Below, piece after piece: positions 8,400 to 17,129 of a stretch of DNA of 64,000 nt; the first letter of the stretch is position 1; each line of letters opens with the position of its first letter. The stretch is from NCBI RefSeq assembly GCF_014256275.1, contig NZ_JACCFE010000002.1, positions 6,945,501-7,009,500 of the forward strand, in the 5' to 3' direction. The notes under the pieces were generated by a model that was given only the letters and a program-made list of their open reading frames with translations, was not told where the DNA came from and did no database searches. Origin of the DNA: Rhodococcus sp. 4CII. Lineage in GTDB: Bacteria; Actinomycetota; Actinomycetes; Mycobacteriales; Mycobacteriaceae. A program made the translations under genes and the position numbers.

Positions 8400-10061
8400 T
8401 TACGGCGTGGGCGGTACGACCGGCAGGATGATGTGGGAGGGTCGTGCCGCGTCGTGGAAGATGGTTTGCTGGGCGGTGCGGATGGTGACCGCGGTGGTGG
8501 CGGGTTCTGCGGTGTTGAGGTTGCGGTCCCAGCGGGGGAAGTTGCTGGAGGTGACCTGGACCCGGATGCGGTGTCCGGCGAGGAAGACGTTGCTGGTCGA
8601 CCACAGGTCGATTTCGTATTGGCCGGGTTCGCCGGGGACGGCCTGGATGCGCTGGATACCGTCGCAGAGGTTGCGTGAGACGCCGTCGGTGTCGACGTCG
8701 CACAACCGCACGACCCAGTCGGTGGAGGGTGCGTCGGTGGCGGCGTGCAGGCGCATGCGGACCTGGCCGGTGACTTCGAGGTTATCGGCGAGGGGTTCGC
8801 TGGTGTAGACGAGTACATCGGGGCGCTGTTCGGTGGCGGCCTGGTCGAACTGGCCGGCCGGGTATTCGGAAGCCATGACCAGGTTGCCGCCGCGGGTGCG
8901 TACCGGGTCCGCGGGATCGTAGAGGTAGCGGTCCGGAGTCTGCTCGGTGATGGGCGGGGCCGGGGTCAGGGTGGCGTCGGCGCCGAGGTACCAGGGCGTG
9001 TCGACAGCGCGTGCGGGGGGCCATTCGGCCTCGGAACGCCACTGGTTGATTCCCATGACGAAGATCTTCACCGGCGGCTCGGCATCGATACCGTTGTCCA
9101 CGCCCTTGAGCCAATGGTCGAACCAGTCCAGTTGCAGCTCGTCGTAGGCGATGCCCGGATATGTCGACGCCATCCCGAAGTTCACCTCACCGACGACGCC
9201 GCCGGCCATTCCGGCACGGGCTGTGTGGGTCCACGGGCCGACGATCAGGCGGCTGGGTTTCCCCAGAGCAGTCATGGCGATGTGGTTGTCGAGGGTGCCC
9301 TGCAGGAAGATGTCGAACCAGCCACCGGTGCTGAGTGCGGCGGCCTCCACGCTGCTGTGTTTGCCTGCGATCGTGGCCCCGTCGGCGGCGGCGGGATCGG
9401 CCAGCGCGCGGCGCACGCCGATGTCGGGGACACCGTGGCGAGCGACGGCGGGCAGTTCCGCAGCCGGCAGTCCCCAGTAACCGTCGGGGACGAGCCCGTC
9501 GAAGTCTGCGATGGCAGCGCCAAGGGCGGTGAAAGCTTGTGCCGGGTCCTGTGCCCGCGCCACGATTTCGCCGGCACCGGTGGTCAGTGACCACCACCCG
9601 TTGAGACCCAGCTCGATCGCGCCACCGCGGAAGTGCAGGCCGTTGCTCGGATCGCTCCAGGTGACTCCGGGACTGATCGCCCGCAGCTCCGGAGGCTTGG
9701 CAAGCGCCGCTGCCCACTGGGTATTGCCGGTGTAGCTGCCGCCGAACATGCCGACCACGCCGCTGCTTCCCGGCAAACTCGCCGCCCAGCGCACGGTGTC
9801 GTAGCCGTCTTCGACCTCGTAGGTGAACGGGAGCCAGTCGCCCTCGGAACGGAACCGCCCGCGGGTGTCCTGGTGGATCAGGATGTAACCGCGGGACACC
9901 GCGGTGAACGGGTCGAGGAACATCTGCAGCATGGCGCGCCGATCGTAGGGCGTGCGTTGGACGAGAACGGGCCACGGGCCGTCCCCGACCGGCCGATAGA
10001 CATCGGCGCGAAGGACGGCGCCGTCGCGCATCGTGGCCTCGACATCGAATTCGATTTCCAT
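8400..10061 (-). CDS. CocE/NonD-family serine hydrolase (X-Pro dipeptidyl-peptidase S15 type)
   Basis: This 553-residue protein has an alpha/beta-hydrolase core and the C-terminal jelly-roll typical of the CocE/NonD family. The nucleophile motif GGSYTGNTQW and the early VQRTPYDRR and DTRGRFRSEGDW segments fit the family. These enzymes cleave esters or amides of small acids and cocaine-like esters. I chose ATG 10061 because homology begins there (MEIEFDVEATMRDG); 41 upstream codons look non-coding, and a perfect palindrome sits just before this start. It is the last gene of the operon that includes the acyl-CoA synthetase, enoyl-CoA hydratase and SDR, so it may release the carboxylic acid that they degrade. 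A paralog lies at 20301-22055. The substrate is unknown. Confidence 0.87.
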   Translation of the reverse strand: MEIEFDVEATMRDGAVLRADVYRPVGDGPWPVLVQRTPYDRRAMLQMFLDPFTAVSRGYILIHQDTRGRFRSEGDWLPFTYEVEDGYDTVRWAASLPGSSGVVGMFGGSYTGNTQWAAALAKPPELRAISPGVTWSDPSNGLHFRGGAIELGLNGWWSLTTGAGEIVARAQDPAQAFTALGAAIADFDGLVPDGYWGLPAAELPAVARHGVPDIGVRRALADPAAADGATIAGKHSSVEAAALSTGGWFDIFLQGTLDNHIAMTALGKPSRLIVGPWTHTARAGMAGGVVGEVNFGMASTYPGIAYDELQLDWFDHWLKGVDNGIDAEPPVKIFVMGINQWRSEAEWPPARAVDTPWYLGADATLTPAPPITEQTPDRYLYDPADPVRTRGGNLVMASEYPAGQFDQAATEQRPDVLVYTSEPLADNLEVTGQVRMRLHAATDAPSTDWVVRLCDVDTDGVSRNLCDGIQRIQAVPGEPGQYEIDLWSTSNVFLAGHRIRVQVTSSNFPRWDRNLNTAEPATTAVTIRTAQQTIFHDAARPSHIILPVVPPTP

Positions 10062-10065
10062 ACTG

Positions 10066-10077
10066 GACAACGTTGTC
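10066..10077. promoter_or_regulatory. Perfect 12-bp palindrome just before the CocE start
   Basis: GACAACGTTGTC ends 5 bases before the ATG at 10061. Its place between the SDR (stop 10225) and the hydrolase start suggests an operator, possibly for the neighbouring TetR, or an RNA hairpin near the ribosome binding site. I did not see a second copy in this window. Confidence 0.35.
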
Positions 10078-10224
10078 TCGCTTTCTCTTTCAGTTTTCGC
10101 GCGGGCGACCAGGGAATGCCGCTTTCGTGCGGGCATGGGTCGGATCGAAGAGTGATCGGGTCTTCGCGAGTGCGCCGGGCGCATTACCGACCCGGAGGTC
10201 CTGTGCAGCGCTCGGGCACCGTGT

Positions 10225-10983
10225 TCAGCGGATGGAGGAGCCGATGCCGAGCCCGCCGTCGACGTCGAGGACGATGCCGCTGACGTAGCCGGCAGCGGGG
10301 GAGCAGAGGTAGGCGGCGGCCTCGGCGATGTCGTGGGGTGTACCGGTGCGGCGCTGGGGGACCTTGGAGACGAGTTTGTCGCGGGCGGGTCCGTTCATCG
10401 AGGCGAGCATCGGGGTTTCGATGAGTCCGGGAGCGATGGCATTGGCGGTGATGCCGTCGCGGGCGGTTTCCAGGGCGATTGTGCGGGTGAGCCCAACGAT
10501 GCCGGCCTTGGCTGCGACGTAATTGGCTTGACCGAAGTTCCCGCGCCAGCTCATGGAGCTGAACGACACGATTCGGCCGTAGGCGCGGGCGCGCATGTGC
10601 GGTAGGACGGCTTGGGTGCACAGGAACGATCCGGTCAGGGACACCTCGAGCACAGCGTGCCAGTCGTCGATGCTCATCTTTTCGATGCGGTTGTCGCGGA
10701 TGATGCCGGCGTTGTTGACCAGGACATCGATGCGGCCGTGGGTGTCGGCGATCGTGTCGATCCAGTCCTGGACCTGGGGGGCGGAGGCGACGTCGACGGG
10801 GTGGCTGGTGGCCGGGTGTCCGTAGCGGTCGGTCAGCTCGGCGGCAAGTGCTTGTCCTGCGGCTTCGTTGATTTCGGCGATGGCGACGGTGGCGCCTTCG
10901 GCGGCGAAGCGGTGGGCCATGGCGGCGCCGAGGCCTTGGCCGGCGCCGGTGACGAGGACGATCTGGTCGGTGTAGCGGTTCAT
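10225..10983 (-). CDS. SDR-family oxidoreductase (3-oxoacyl reductase / 3-hydroxyacyl dehydrogenase type)
   Basis: This is a classical 252-residue short-chain dehydrogenase: cofactor motif TGAGQGLG near the N-terminus, NNAG, the catalytic Ser in SFSSMSW, and YVAAK (Tyr, Lys). The Gly-rich cofactor motif is usual for FabG-like enzymes; whether NAD or NADP is used cannot be told. The ATG at 10983 overlaps the stop of the enoyl-CoA hydratase (ATGA), so the two are co-translated. With the ligase and hydratase it would supply the hydroxyacyl oxidation step of a beta-oxidation-like sequence. This role is inferred from position. Confidence 0.9.
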   Translation of the reverse strand: MNRYTDQIVLVTGAGQGLGAAMAHRFAAEGATVAIAEINEAAGQALAAELTDRYGHPATSHPVDVASAPQVQDWIDTIADTHGRIDVLVNNAGIIRDNRIEKMSIDDWHAVLEVSLTGSFLCTQAVLPHMRARAYGRIVSFSSMSWRGNFGQANYVAAKAGIVGLTRTIALETARDGITANAIAPGLIETPMLASMNGPARDKLVSKVPQRRTGTPHDIAEAAAYLCSPAAGYVSGIVLDVDGGLGIGSSIR

Positions 10984-11792
10984 CGTGTTCCTGTTTCGAG
11001 AGGGTGGGAGTTCGGGGTGGTTGTCCTGCCGTGCAGGAAAGTGTTGAGCGAGGCGGGGACGTCCTGCGTTAGCCAATGGGCGTCGAAAGCGTCGAGTTCG
11101 TGTGCCAGGCCGTGTGGTTCGTCCATGGTCGTCAATTCGGCGAGGAGCTGCTTGTAGGCGGATTGGGCGGGGCCGGCGTGCTCGGTGAGCTGCGCGGCGG
11201 CGGCCAGGGCCGTTGTGCGGAGGTTGTCGGGTTCGACAATCGCGTGCAACCATCCGGTGCGATGCAGGTCGGTCGCCGGGACCAGGGCGCCGGTCAGGGC
11301 GAGCCACCGGGCCATCGAGTCACCGACCTTGCGGGGCAGCCGCACGCTGGCGCCGCCGGCGGGAAGCAGGTTGTTGCGGATGTGTCCGTCGCCGATGAGC
11401 GCGGTGGGGGTGGCGATGACGGCGTCGCAGGCGAGTGCGAGTTCCAGTCCGCCGGCGACGGCGTGCCCGTGGATCGCCGCGACGACGGGCAACGGGCTCG
11501 TTTCCAGGCGGGCGGCGAGGGCGGAGACGTCCCGGAGGAATCCGAGGGGAGTCTGGCCGGCGGTGTGCAGGTGCAGGAAATATTGCAGATCGGCTCCGGC
11601 ACAGAAGCTTCTGCCGGCGCCGGTGAGAACGAGGGCATGGGTGCTCTGATCGTGCTCGGCGTCGGACAGGGCGGTGTCGAGCGCGGCGACCAGGGTGTTG
11701 TCGAGGGCGTTGCGCCGGTCCGGTCGGTTGAGGGTGAGGATCCGGGTGGCGCCGATCTGGGTCACGGTCAGTGGTGCGGATATGTCGGTCAT
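10980..11792 (-). CDS. Enoyl-CoA hydratase/isomerase family protein
   Basis: The 270-residue crotonase-fold protein has the oxyanion-hole segments SFCAGADL and AIHGHAVAGGLELALACD. In hydratases the second catalytic Glu normally falls in a PE-G pattern; here the region reads NNLLPAGGAS, so the second acid seems to be missing and the reaction (hydration, isomerisation or C-C cleavage) cannot be assigned. The start at ATG 11792 overlaps the stop of the acyl-CoA synthetase (ATGA), and its own stop overlaps the SDR start. It belongs to the 13417-8400 operon. Confidence 0.88.
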   Translation of the reverse strand: MTDISAPLTVTQIGATRILTLNRPDRRNALDNTLVAALDTALSDAEHDQSTHALVLTGAGRSFCAGADLQYFLHLHTAGQTPLGFLRDVSALAARLETSPLPVVAAIHGHAVAGGLELALACDAVIATPTALIGDGHIRNNLLPAGGASVRLPRKVGDSMARWLALTGALVPATDLHRTGWLHAIVEPDNLRTTALAAAAQLTEHAGPAQSAYKQLLAELTTMDEPHGLAHELDAFDAHWLTQDVPASLNTFLHGRTTTPNSHPLETGTR

Positions 11793-13417
11793 GAGTGGGC
11801 TTCCTGGCGGGACAGTTCGGCCCGGCGCTGCTGGCGGAGCTGGGCCCGCTGGATCTTTCCGCTGGCGGTCTTGGGGAGCGTGTCGACGAAATGTATCCGG
11901 CGGGGATAGGCATGGGCGGCGTACTTGTTCTTCACCCACTGCTGCAACTCGCCGGCCAGCTCCTCGTTGGCTGCAGCGGAATCGCCTTCTCGGATGACGA
12001 CGAAGGCCTCGATCACTTCGCCGCGCACCTGGTCGGGTGCGGCGACCACGGCGCACTCGCGCACCTGCGGGTGCTGCACGAGCACCGATTCGACGTCGAA
12101 GGGGCCGATGCGATACCCGGCCATGATGATCACGTCGTCGTCGCGAGAGGAGAAGCGCAGCAGACCCGTGCTGTCGATGCCGGCGGTGTCACCGGTGAGG
12201 AAGTAGGCCTTGTCGGCGCTGAATCGGCCCGCATCGCCGCGTCCGCCTGCGTACTCGGCGAACGTCATCAACGGGCTGCCGGCGGCGACCACCGCCAGGC
12301 GCCCGACCGTGCCGATGGGTGCGGGCTCGTCGTGGTCGTCGGCGAGGACGGTGAGCTCCCACCCGGGCAGCGCTACGCCCATGGATCCGGAGATCACCGG
12401 TACTGCGAGGTCGGGGTGGTGCGGGAACCCGGCGGCCATCCCCAGTTCGGTCTGCCCGTAGTGATCGTGGACGAGCAGGCCGAGTTCCGCCTCGGCCCAT
12501 CCGTTGACCTCGGGGGTCAGCGGCTCCCCGGCGCTCGAGAGGTGACGCAACGCCAGATTGGTTGGCTGAGTGTGCGTTTCGGCACGCATGCCCCGGTACA
12601 CGGTCGGTGCCGCCGTGTAGTCCGTTACGCCCAGGCGGGAGAGTATCGACCACGTGGAGGCGGCGGAGAATCCACCGCGTGCCAGGATGGTCGGAACACC
12701 GGCGGCCAGAGGCGCGACGATCGCGGTGTACAGCCCGTAGGCCCAGCCCGGATCCGCGGCACACCAGAACACGCTGTCGTCGGCGACGCCCAGTGCGAAC
12801 TCGAGGTAGCTGTGCCAGCCCGCGATGTAGCCGACCGGATGGATCACGCCCTTCGGTGTTCCGGTGGTCCCCGAGGTGAACATGTGCACCAACGGGCCGC
12901 TGCCCCCGACCGCGATGGGCGGGAGCGTATTGGTGCACACCGATTCCAGAGCCGCGGTCAGGGTGTCCTCGTCGGGGCCGCCGACCACCAGGACATCCCA
13001 TGCGGCAGTGGCGACCTTGGGCCGGTGCACGGCATCGACCACGACCAGTCTGGTCTCCGAGTTCGACAACCGGGAGGTCACCGCATCCTCGGCGAACGCG
13101 GTGAACAGAGGAACGTACACCGCCCCGACCCGCCAGATGCCGAGCAGGACAGTGACCAGGTCAGCGCTCTTGCCCATCAGCGTCGCGACTCGGTCGCCCG
13201 GCCCGATCCCGCGATCGGTGAGCACCTGGGCGAATCGCCGCGACGAGTCGGCGAGGTCGCCGTAGGTGTACCGGGTGGTGGACAGGTCTTCGTCGACGAC
13301 GGTCAGGGCCACGGACAGCGGCGGATGCTGATCGCACAGCAGCCACGCCACATTCGCATCCTCACCGGAATACGAGGACAGGATCTCGCGCAATCGCGCG
13401 TCGAGTTCAGCGGACAC
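11789..13417 (-). CDS. Acyl-CoA synthetase (AMP-forming, AcsA-like)
   Basis: This is a 542-residue adenylate-forming enzyme: P-loop MFTSGTTGTPKG, middle motif HDHYGQTELGM, hinge YFLTGDTAGID and RDDDVIIMAGYRIGP, and C-terminal lysine motif KTASGKIQRAQ. The YGQTE and RDDD motifs place it with acetyl/propionyl or medium-chain acyl-CoA synthetases. It activates a carboxylate with ATP and CoA. It is the first gene of a four-gene operon whose later members overlap by 4 nt, and it faces a divergent TetR gene across 78 bases. A same-length paralog lies at 17130-18758. The acid activated is unknown. Confidence 0.92.
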   Translation of the reverse strand: MSAELDARLREILSSYSGEDANVAWLLCDQHPPLSVALTVVDEDLSTTRYTYGDLADSSRRFAQVLTDRGIGPGDRVATLMGKSADLVTVLLGIWRVGAVYVPLFTAFAEDAVTSRLSNSETRLVVVDAVHRPKVATAAWDVLVVGGPDEDTLTAALESVCTNTLPPIAVGGSGPLVHMFTSGTTGTPKGVIHPVGYIAGWHSYLEFALGVADDSVFWCAADPGWAYGLYTAIVAPLAAGVPTILARGGFSAASTWSILSRLGVTDYTAAPTVYRGMRAETHTQPTNLALRHLSSAGEPLTPEVNGWAEAELGLLVHDHYGQTELGMAAGFPHHPDLAVPVISGSMGVALPGWELTVLADDHDEPAPIGTVGRLAVVAAGSPLMTFAEYAGGRGDAGRFSADKAYFLTGDTAGIDSTGLLRFSSRDDDVIIMAGYRIGPFDVESVLVQHPQVRECAVVAAPDQVRGEVIEAFVVIREGDSAAANEELAGELQQWVKNKYAAHAYPRRIHFVDTLPKTASGKIQRAQLRQQRRAELSRQEAHS

Positions 13418-13430
13418 AAAAACTCCTTGC

Positions 13431-13470
13431 GGGTACGTTATCTAACTAGAAAGTACCCAATAATGTACCC
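13431..13470. promoter_or_regulatory. Candidate TetR operator in the divergent promoter
   Basis: In the 78-bp gap between the acyl-CoA synthetase and tetR, GGGTAC (13431-13436) is answered by two inverted copies, GTACCC at 13453-13458 and at 13465-13470. Repeated half-sites in a divergent TetR promoter are the usual pattern for autoregulation. The assignment is inferred. Confidence 0.45.
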
Positions 13471-13495
13471 ATCGTGTCGAGAGAAGGGAAGACCC

Positions 13496-14173
13496 ATGGA
13501 TTCGAGGGGGACCGTTTGTGAAACACTCGACCGCATGGCACGTGCAGGATCGGCGCCGAACCGCGCGACGATGAATACTCCGCGCCGTCGACGCGTCGAC
13601 GCCGCCCGCCGGGACGAGTTGCTGGCACGGATCGAGGAGATCTTCCTGACGGAGGGGTTCACGTCGGTCACCGTCGACGACCTCACCCAGCGCCTACGGT
13701 GCTCGAAGGCCACCCTCTACAGTGTGGCGTCGACGAAGGAACAACTCGTCATCGCCGCCACCAAACACTTCTTCGGCGCCGCCGCGGACCAGATCGAAGC
13801 GGCCGTCGCCGCCGAATCCGACCCCCGTCAGCGGATCACGACGTATCTCGGCGGTGTCGCATCGGCGATGCGCCGCAACTCCCGCGCGTTCTACGACGAC
13901 ATGGTCTCGTACCAGCCAACCGCAGAGATCTACGGCCGCAATACCGCGCAGGCCGCGCAGCGGGTGCACGAGTTGATCGACGAGGGTGTCGACGGCGGTC
14001 ACTTCCGGGCCACCGACGCCGCGTTCGCCGCCCAGCTGGTGGCGCTGGCGATCGACGCCGTCCAGTCCGGTGTGCTGCTCGAGCGCACCGGACTGTCCGC
14101 GGCCGATGCCTTCGGAGAACTCGGTGATCTTTTGCTGCACGGACTCCTGCGCACTGACGGTCGCCAGGCGTAG
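13496..14173 (+). CDS. TetR-family transcriptional regulator
   Basis: This 225-residue protein has an N-terminal TetR helix-turn-helix at about residues 35-85 (RIEEIFLTEGFTSVTVDDL, then LRCSKATLYSVASTKEQLV) and a helical ligand-binding domain. ATG 13496 follows GAAGGGAAG at good spacing; ATG 13571 is an alternative that would still keep the HTH. The frame stays open far upstream, but that part is the antisense of the acyl-CoA synthetase and is not coding. It is divergent from the CoA-ligase operon and is its likely repressor, with an acyl-CoA or precursor acid as a plausible effector. A strong hairpin terminator follows its stop. Confidence 0.9.
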   Translation: MDSRGTVCETLDRMARAGSAPNRATMNTPRRRRVDAARRDELLARIEEIFLTEGFTSVTVDDLTQRLRCSKATLYSVASTKEQLVIAATKHFFGAAADQIEAAVAAESDPRQRITTYLGGVASAMRRNSRAFYDDMVSYQPTAEIYGRNTAQAAQRVHELIDEGVDGGHFRATDAAFAAQLVALAIDAVQSGVLLERTGLSAADAFGELGDLLLHGLLRTDGRQA

Positions 14174-14186
14174 CCGATCAGCCACA

Positions 14187-14224
14187 GGCGCGGGCACCGG
14201 CCGAGTTCGGCCAGTGCCCGCGCC
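14187..14224. terminator. Bidirectional hairpin terminator
   Basis: GGCGCGGGCAC (14187-14197) pairs with GTGCCCGCGCC (14214-14224); after one mismatch GGCCGA/TCGGCC extends the stem, leaving a 2-base loop. It sits between the convergent tetR and the transporter pseudogene and can serve both strands. Confidence 0.75.
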
Positions 14225-14249
14225 CAGTTCGTTCGTCCTGCCGCGACCG

Positions 14250-14755
14250 TCAGAGAGCGCAGACCTTGGTTTCGGCCAGGGCCCGGGTGTGCGGAAGGCT
14301 CAGCAGGGCCAGGACGGCGAGCATGAGCCCGATCGCGAAGCTGCCATATGCGGAGGCGAGCGGGGCGGCGATCAGCGGCGGGACCGCGCCGCCGAGGACA
14401 CCGGCCAGGTTGTATCCGACACCGGCGCCGGTGTAGCGGTACCGAACATGGAACATCTCCGGCAGTAGTGCACCGCACGGCCCGATACCGACCAGGACGA
14501 TGGAGAACAGGAAGGGGATCCGCCCAAGTCCAGGAACGCCTCATTCGTATCACCGAGCACTGCGCCGGTGATGAGGAAAGTGCTGCTCGACAATACGAAC
14601 GCGATGGCCGGGCCGAGTTGCGGGAACATCGCGTACAGGCCACGCTTTCCGGGCGGGGCGTACTCGGCGGTCAGCAGGTTCGCGCCGGCCCATTCACCAC
14701 AGACCGCGAACCCCTGACCGAACCGCAACAGCACCAGAATCAGTGGCGTCGCGAT
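14250..14755 (-). pseudogene. MHS-family MFS transporter, broken by internal deletion, frameshift and TnpB insertion
   Basis: The minus strand carries transporter segments in family order: LILVLLRFGQGFAVCGEW, then FPQLGPAIAF, a break of frame at LDLG (about 14527; about 4 bases missing where homologues read DLGWRIPF), then RIPFLFSIVLVGIGPCGALLPEMF and the C-terminal GVLGGAVPPL and YGSFAIGLML. The jump from SIVLV to GIGPCGALLPE joins parts that in intact relatives are roughly 150 residues apart, so there is also an in-frame deletion. The N-terminal third is missing, because TnpB begins directly upstream of LILVLLRF. The remnant resembles metabolite:H+ symporters such as the intact gene at 58433-59857. 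Confidence 0.85.
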
Positions 14756-16512
14756 GGCTTCTTAGTCACCCCCGCCCGCGGTGTCACCGTGGGCAGGCTG
14801 CGGCGAACCCGGCGATGCCGCCGCCGACGCGGTGTCGGACTGGTCTTGTCCCGGGACTTTCGGACCGGCGCGTGCTCGGCGACCCGGATCGCGGGCAGCT
14901 GACCCCGCCGCCGGGTCACCTTGCCTTTGCCGAGCAGCGCGCGTTTGGCCAGGTTCACCCCGGCAATCCGGTCGCGGTTGCCGCCGACCCGACAACCTGA
15001 ACACCACGCGGTGTGATAGCCGCCGGGGCGTGCGAGTGGTGCGTCGCAGCCCGGACACAATGCCGAGGAGCCGCGGGCGGGCACCGCGACCACCGCGATA
15101 CCGACACTCGCGGCGGTATGCGCGAGCGCGGTGACCGCTTTATGGCGGGCGGACTGCGCGGCCCGGTTGTTGTTGACCTTTCCGTGCCCGCGGGTCTCGA
15201 GGGTGGTCAGATCTTCCACCGCGATCACCTGCGCGCCCGCCGCCTCGGCGTAGTCGGTGACCTGGCGGGCGAAGTGGAATCCCAGTTCCCGGTTGATCTT
15301 CCCCCTCTTGACGCCCACCGCAGTCCGGTGGTCATCAAGGACGGCGATCTTCTCCTCCAGCCGCGTGCGGACCTCGGGTGGGGCGGTCGCGGCCAGTCGC
15401 GTCAACCGGGCCGCCTTGCGGTGCAGCAGCTGTCCCTCGGCCTGCAGGCGGGCCAGTTTGGTCCCGAGGCCGCGGTCGTCATAGGTGACGCCCCGGTAAT
15501 CCGAGGACAACCCGTCCGAGTCCTCGGTGGTGATGGCGGCGGCACCGAGCGTGGACGGGGACCAATCCACCCCCACCGCGACCGTGCCGCCCATCAGATC
15601 GGCGGCGGGGACAAGTTCGGTCGCGGCGCACCGCAACAACAGCCCCTTCCGGTCGAGGACCAGGGTCGGCAGATGCCAGCCGGTGATCGCCCGACCGTGC
15701 AGGTGCCCGGGGATCGTGGCGGTCAGCCGGACGGGCCGCCACTGCGCCCGCCCCGCCGGGGCCGGGCAGCTCGGCAGCTTCACCGTCAACACCAGTCCGT
15801 CACCGGTGACGGTGATCTGCGCGAGCTGCCGATCGGCGGCCGAGAGCCGGGCCATCGCCGCGACCTCAGGCGGTCCCTGGACGTCGGTGATCCGCATCCG
15901 GCCGGCCAGTGCCCCGCCCTCGCGGCGGGCGCGGGCGAGGAGCTGGCGCCGCACGCCCCGGGCGAAACCCAATGGCACCCAGTCGCCCGGTTCGGTCGGC
16001 GGCGCCAGAGTGCCGGTGGCCGGGTCGAACCGGGCCGACAGTGCCGCGATCGCGGTGTCCCGGTAGGCCAGCGTCCGCAGGGACGTCATCACCTGCGCCG
16101 TCACCACCCGGGTCACGCGTGAGGGGACGTACACCCCGTCCGGGTAGTGCGGGTTCCAGCCGAGGCGGGCCGCGGCGACGTGACCCTGTGCGGGCAGCCT
16201 GCGGTCCTGGTGGTCCCGTCCGGCCGCGAGGATCTCGAACGTGACCGGCTGCCACAGCCGTGCCGTCAACTCGGTGCCGGCCGTGGCGATCAGGTCGAGC
16301 AGCCACCCCACCCGGGTGTCGACGTCGTCGAGTCCGATCGGTTCGCCGGTCGCGTCGTCGACCGCCACGTGGGCGCGGGTGGTGAACGCGAACTGCCGCG
16401 GCGCAGTCGATCCCGGCCCGGTCATGCCGGCCGACCCGGCGCCGGGCACAACCCGAACAAGCCCAGGCCGATCGGTCTTCCGAGAAGAGCCGCCGCCACC
16501 CGGCAAGCTCAT
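14740..16512 (-). CDS. tnpB: TnpB-family RNA-guided nuclease of an IS605/IS607-type element
   Basis: This 590-residue protein has the full TnpB/RuvC signature: VGVDWS (Asp316), AVEDL (Glu433), a zinc ribbon CPGC-X14-CSGC (Cys486, 489, 504, 507) and GNRDRIAGVN (Asp514). All three catalytic acids are present. It is longer than the usual approximately 400-residue TnpB because of an extended N-terminal half. The last five codons and the stop appear to come from the transporter into which the element inserted. No TnpA (tyrosine or serine recombinase) lies beside it, so it is a solitary, non-autonomous copy. Family members use a guide RNA transcribed over the 3' end of tnpB, which here would be about 14750-14950 on the minus strand. 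No CRISPR array is nearby. Confidence 0.88.
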   Translation of the reverse strand: MSLPGGGGSSRKTDRPGLVRVVPGAGSAGMTGPGSTAPRQFAFTTRAHVAVDDATGEPIGLDDVDTRVGWLLDLIATAGTELTARLWQPVTFEILAAGRDHQDRRLPAQGHVAAARLGWNPHYPDGVYVPSRVTRVVTAQVMTSLRTLAYRDTAIAALSARFDPATGTLAPPTEPGDWVPLGFARGVRRQLLARARREGGALAGRMRITDVQGPPEVAAMARLSAADRQLAQITVTGDGLVLTVKLPSCPAPAGRAQWRPVRLTATIPGHLHGRAITGWHLPTLVLDRKGLLLRCAATELVPAADLMGGTVAVGVDWSPSTLGAAAITTEDSDGLSSDYRGVTYDDRGLGTKLARLQAEGQLLHRKAARLTRLAATAPPEVRTRLEEKIAVLDDHRTAVGVKRGKINRELGFHFARQVTDYAEAAGAQVIAVEDLTTLETRGHGKVNNNRAAQSARHKAVTALAHTAASVGIAVVAVPARGSSALCPGCDAPLARPGGYHTAWCSGCRVGGNRDRIAGVNLAKRALLGKGKVTRRRGQLPAIRVAEHAPVRKSRDKTSPTPRRRRHRRVRRSLPTVTPRAGVTKKPSRRH

Positions 16513-17129
16513 CGATCACCCCCTTCCCGACGGTCTGCTACCCCACCTCTCGCAGGGCCTCGACTGTAACGCCGACCTCCGACAAGAACCGCTCGATCCG
16601 CGCCACCGGCGAATCGGGGCAATCGATCCCGCCACCCCCCACCACCGGGTGTCGGCCCGAGCCGCAGGGTCGAGCGCCCGCCGACGCCCCGACCGCTGCT
16701 CCCCTCGAGACACGAACCGGGATTCTCGCAGATCCGATACATCGCACCAATAGTGCTCTTCCGCAACATCTTGCTGATCGGCTGGCGACGACTCGCATCC
16801 TGCCGACCGCGCAGCACCCGGCACCCAACAATACCTTCGACCTTTCGGGAGTTGCTCCCGCACAACCTGATACAGCCCTTCCTGGAGAGGCGTCCCGGGT
16901 CCGCGCGGCTACAGAGTCGGGGACTCGAACCCGAGCGCCGAGAAGGCAACCGGCCCTCCGTCGGCGCCCCTGCTCACCCCAACGACCGGCAGCCCACGAT
17001 TTCCGCAGACCCGCGGTGACGGACAATGCCAGAAACTAGTAGCGAGTATTAGATACATTGGCAACAGATGAGAGCCCGATCAGCAGCGTGGAATCGCCCA
17101 TCAACAGCAGCGTGGAGACGATGAGAGTG
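16513..17129. other. Stretch without a gene; probably holds the left end of the TnpB element
   Basis: No reading frame here resembles a known protein. The N-terminal part of the transporter broken by TnpB is not found here, so DNA beyond the insertion has been lost or replaced. CAGCAGCGTGGA occurs twice about 30 bases apart near 17080-17120. I could not locate the left transposon end. Confidence 0.4.

Noticed and set aside
11795..13495. Plus-strand frame of 792 codons joining an antisense segment to the TetR gene
   Set aside because: The first 567 codons are the antisense of the acyl-CoA synthetase and show no protein family; only the last 225 codons (from 13496) form the TetR protein with its own ribosome binding site.
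14740..16512. TnpB-like protein as a type V CRISPR effector (Cas12m-like)
   Set aside because: The size is similar, but the catalytic residues are intact, the sequence does not match the Cas12m protein I remember, and there is no repeat array or cas gene in the window.
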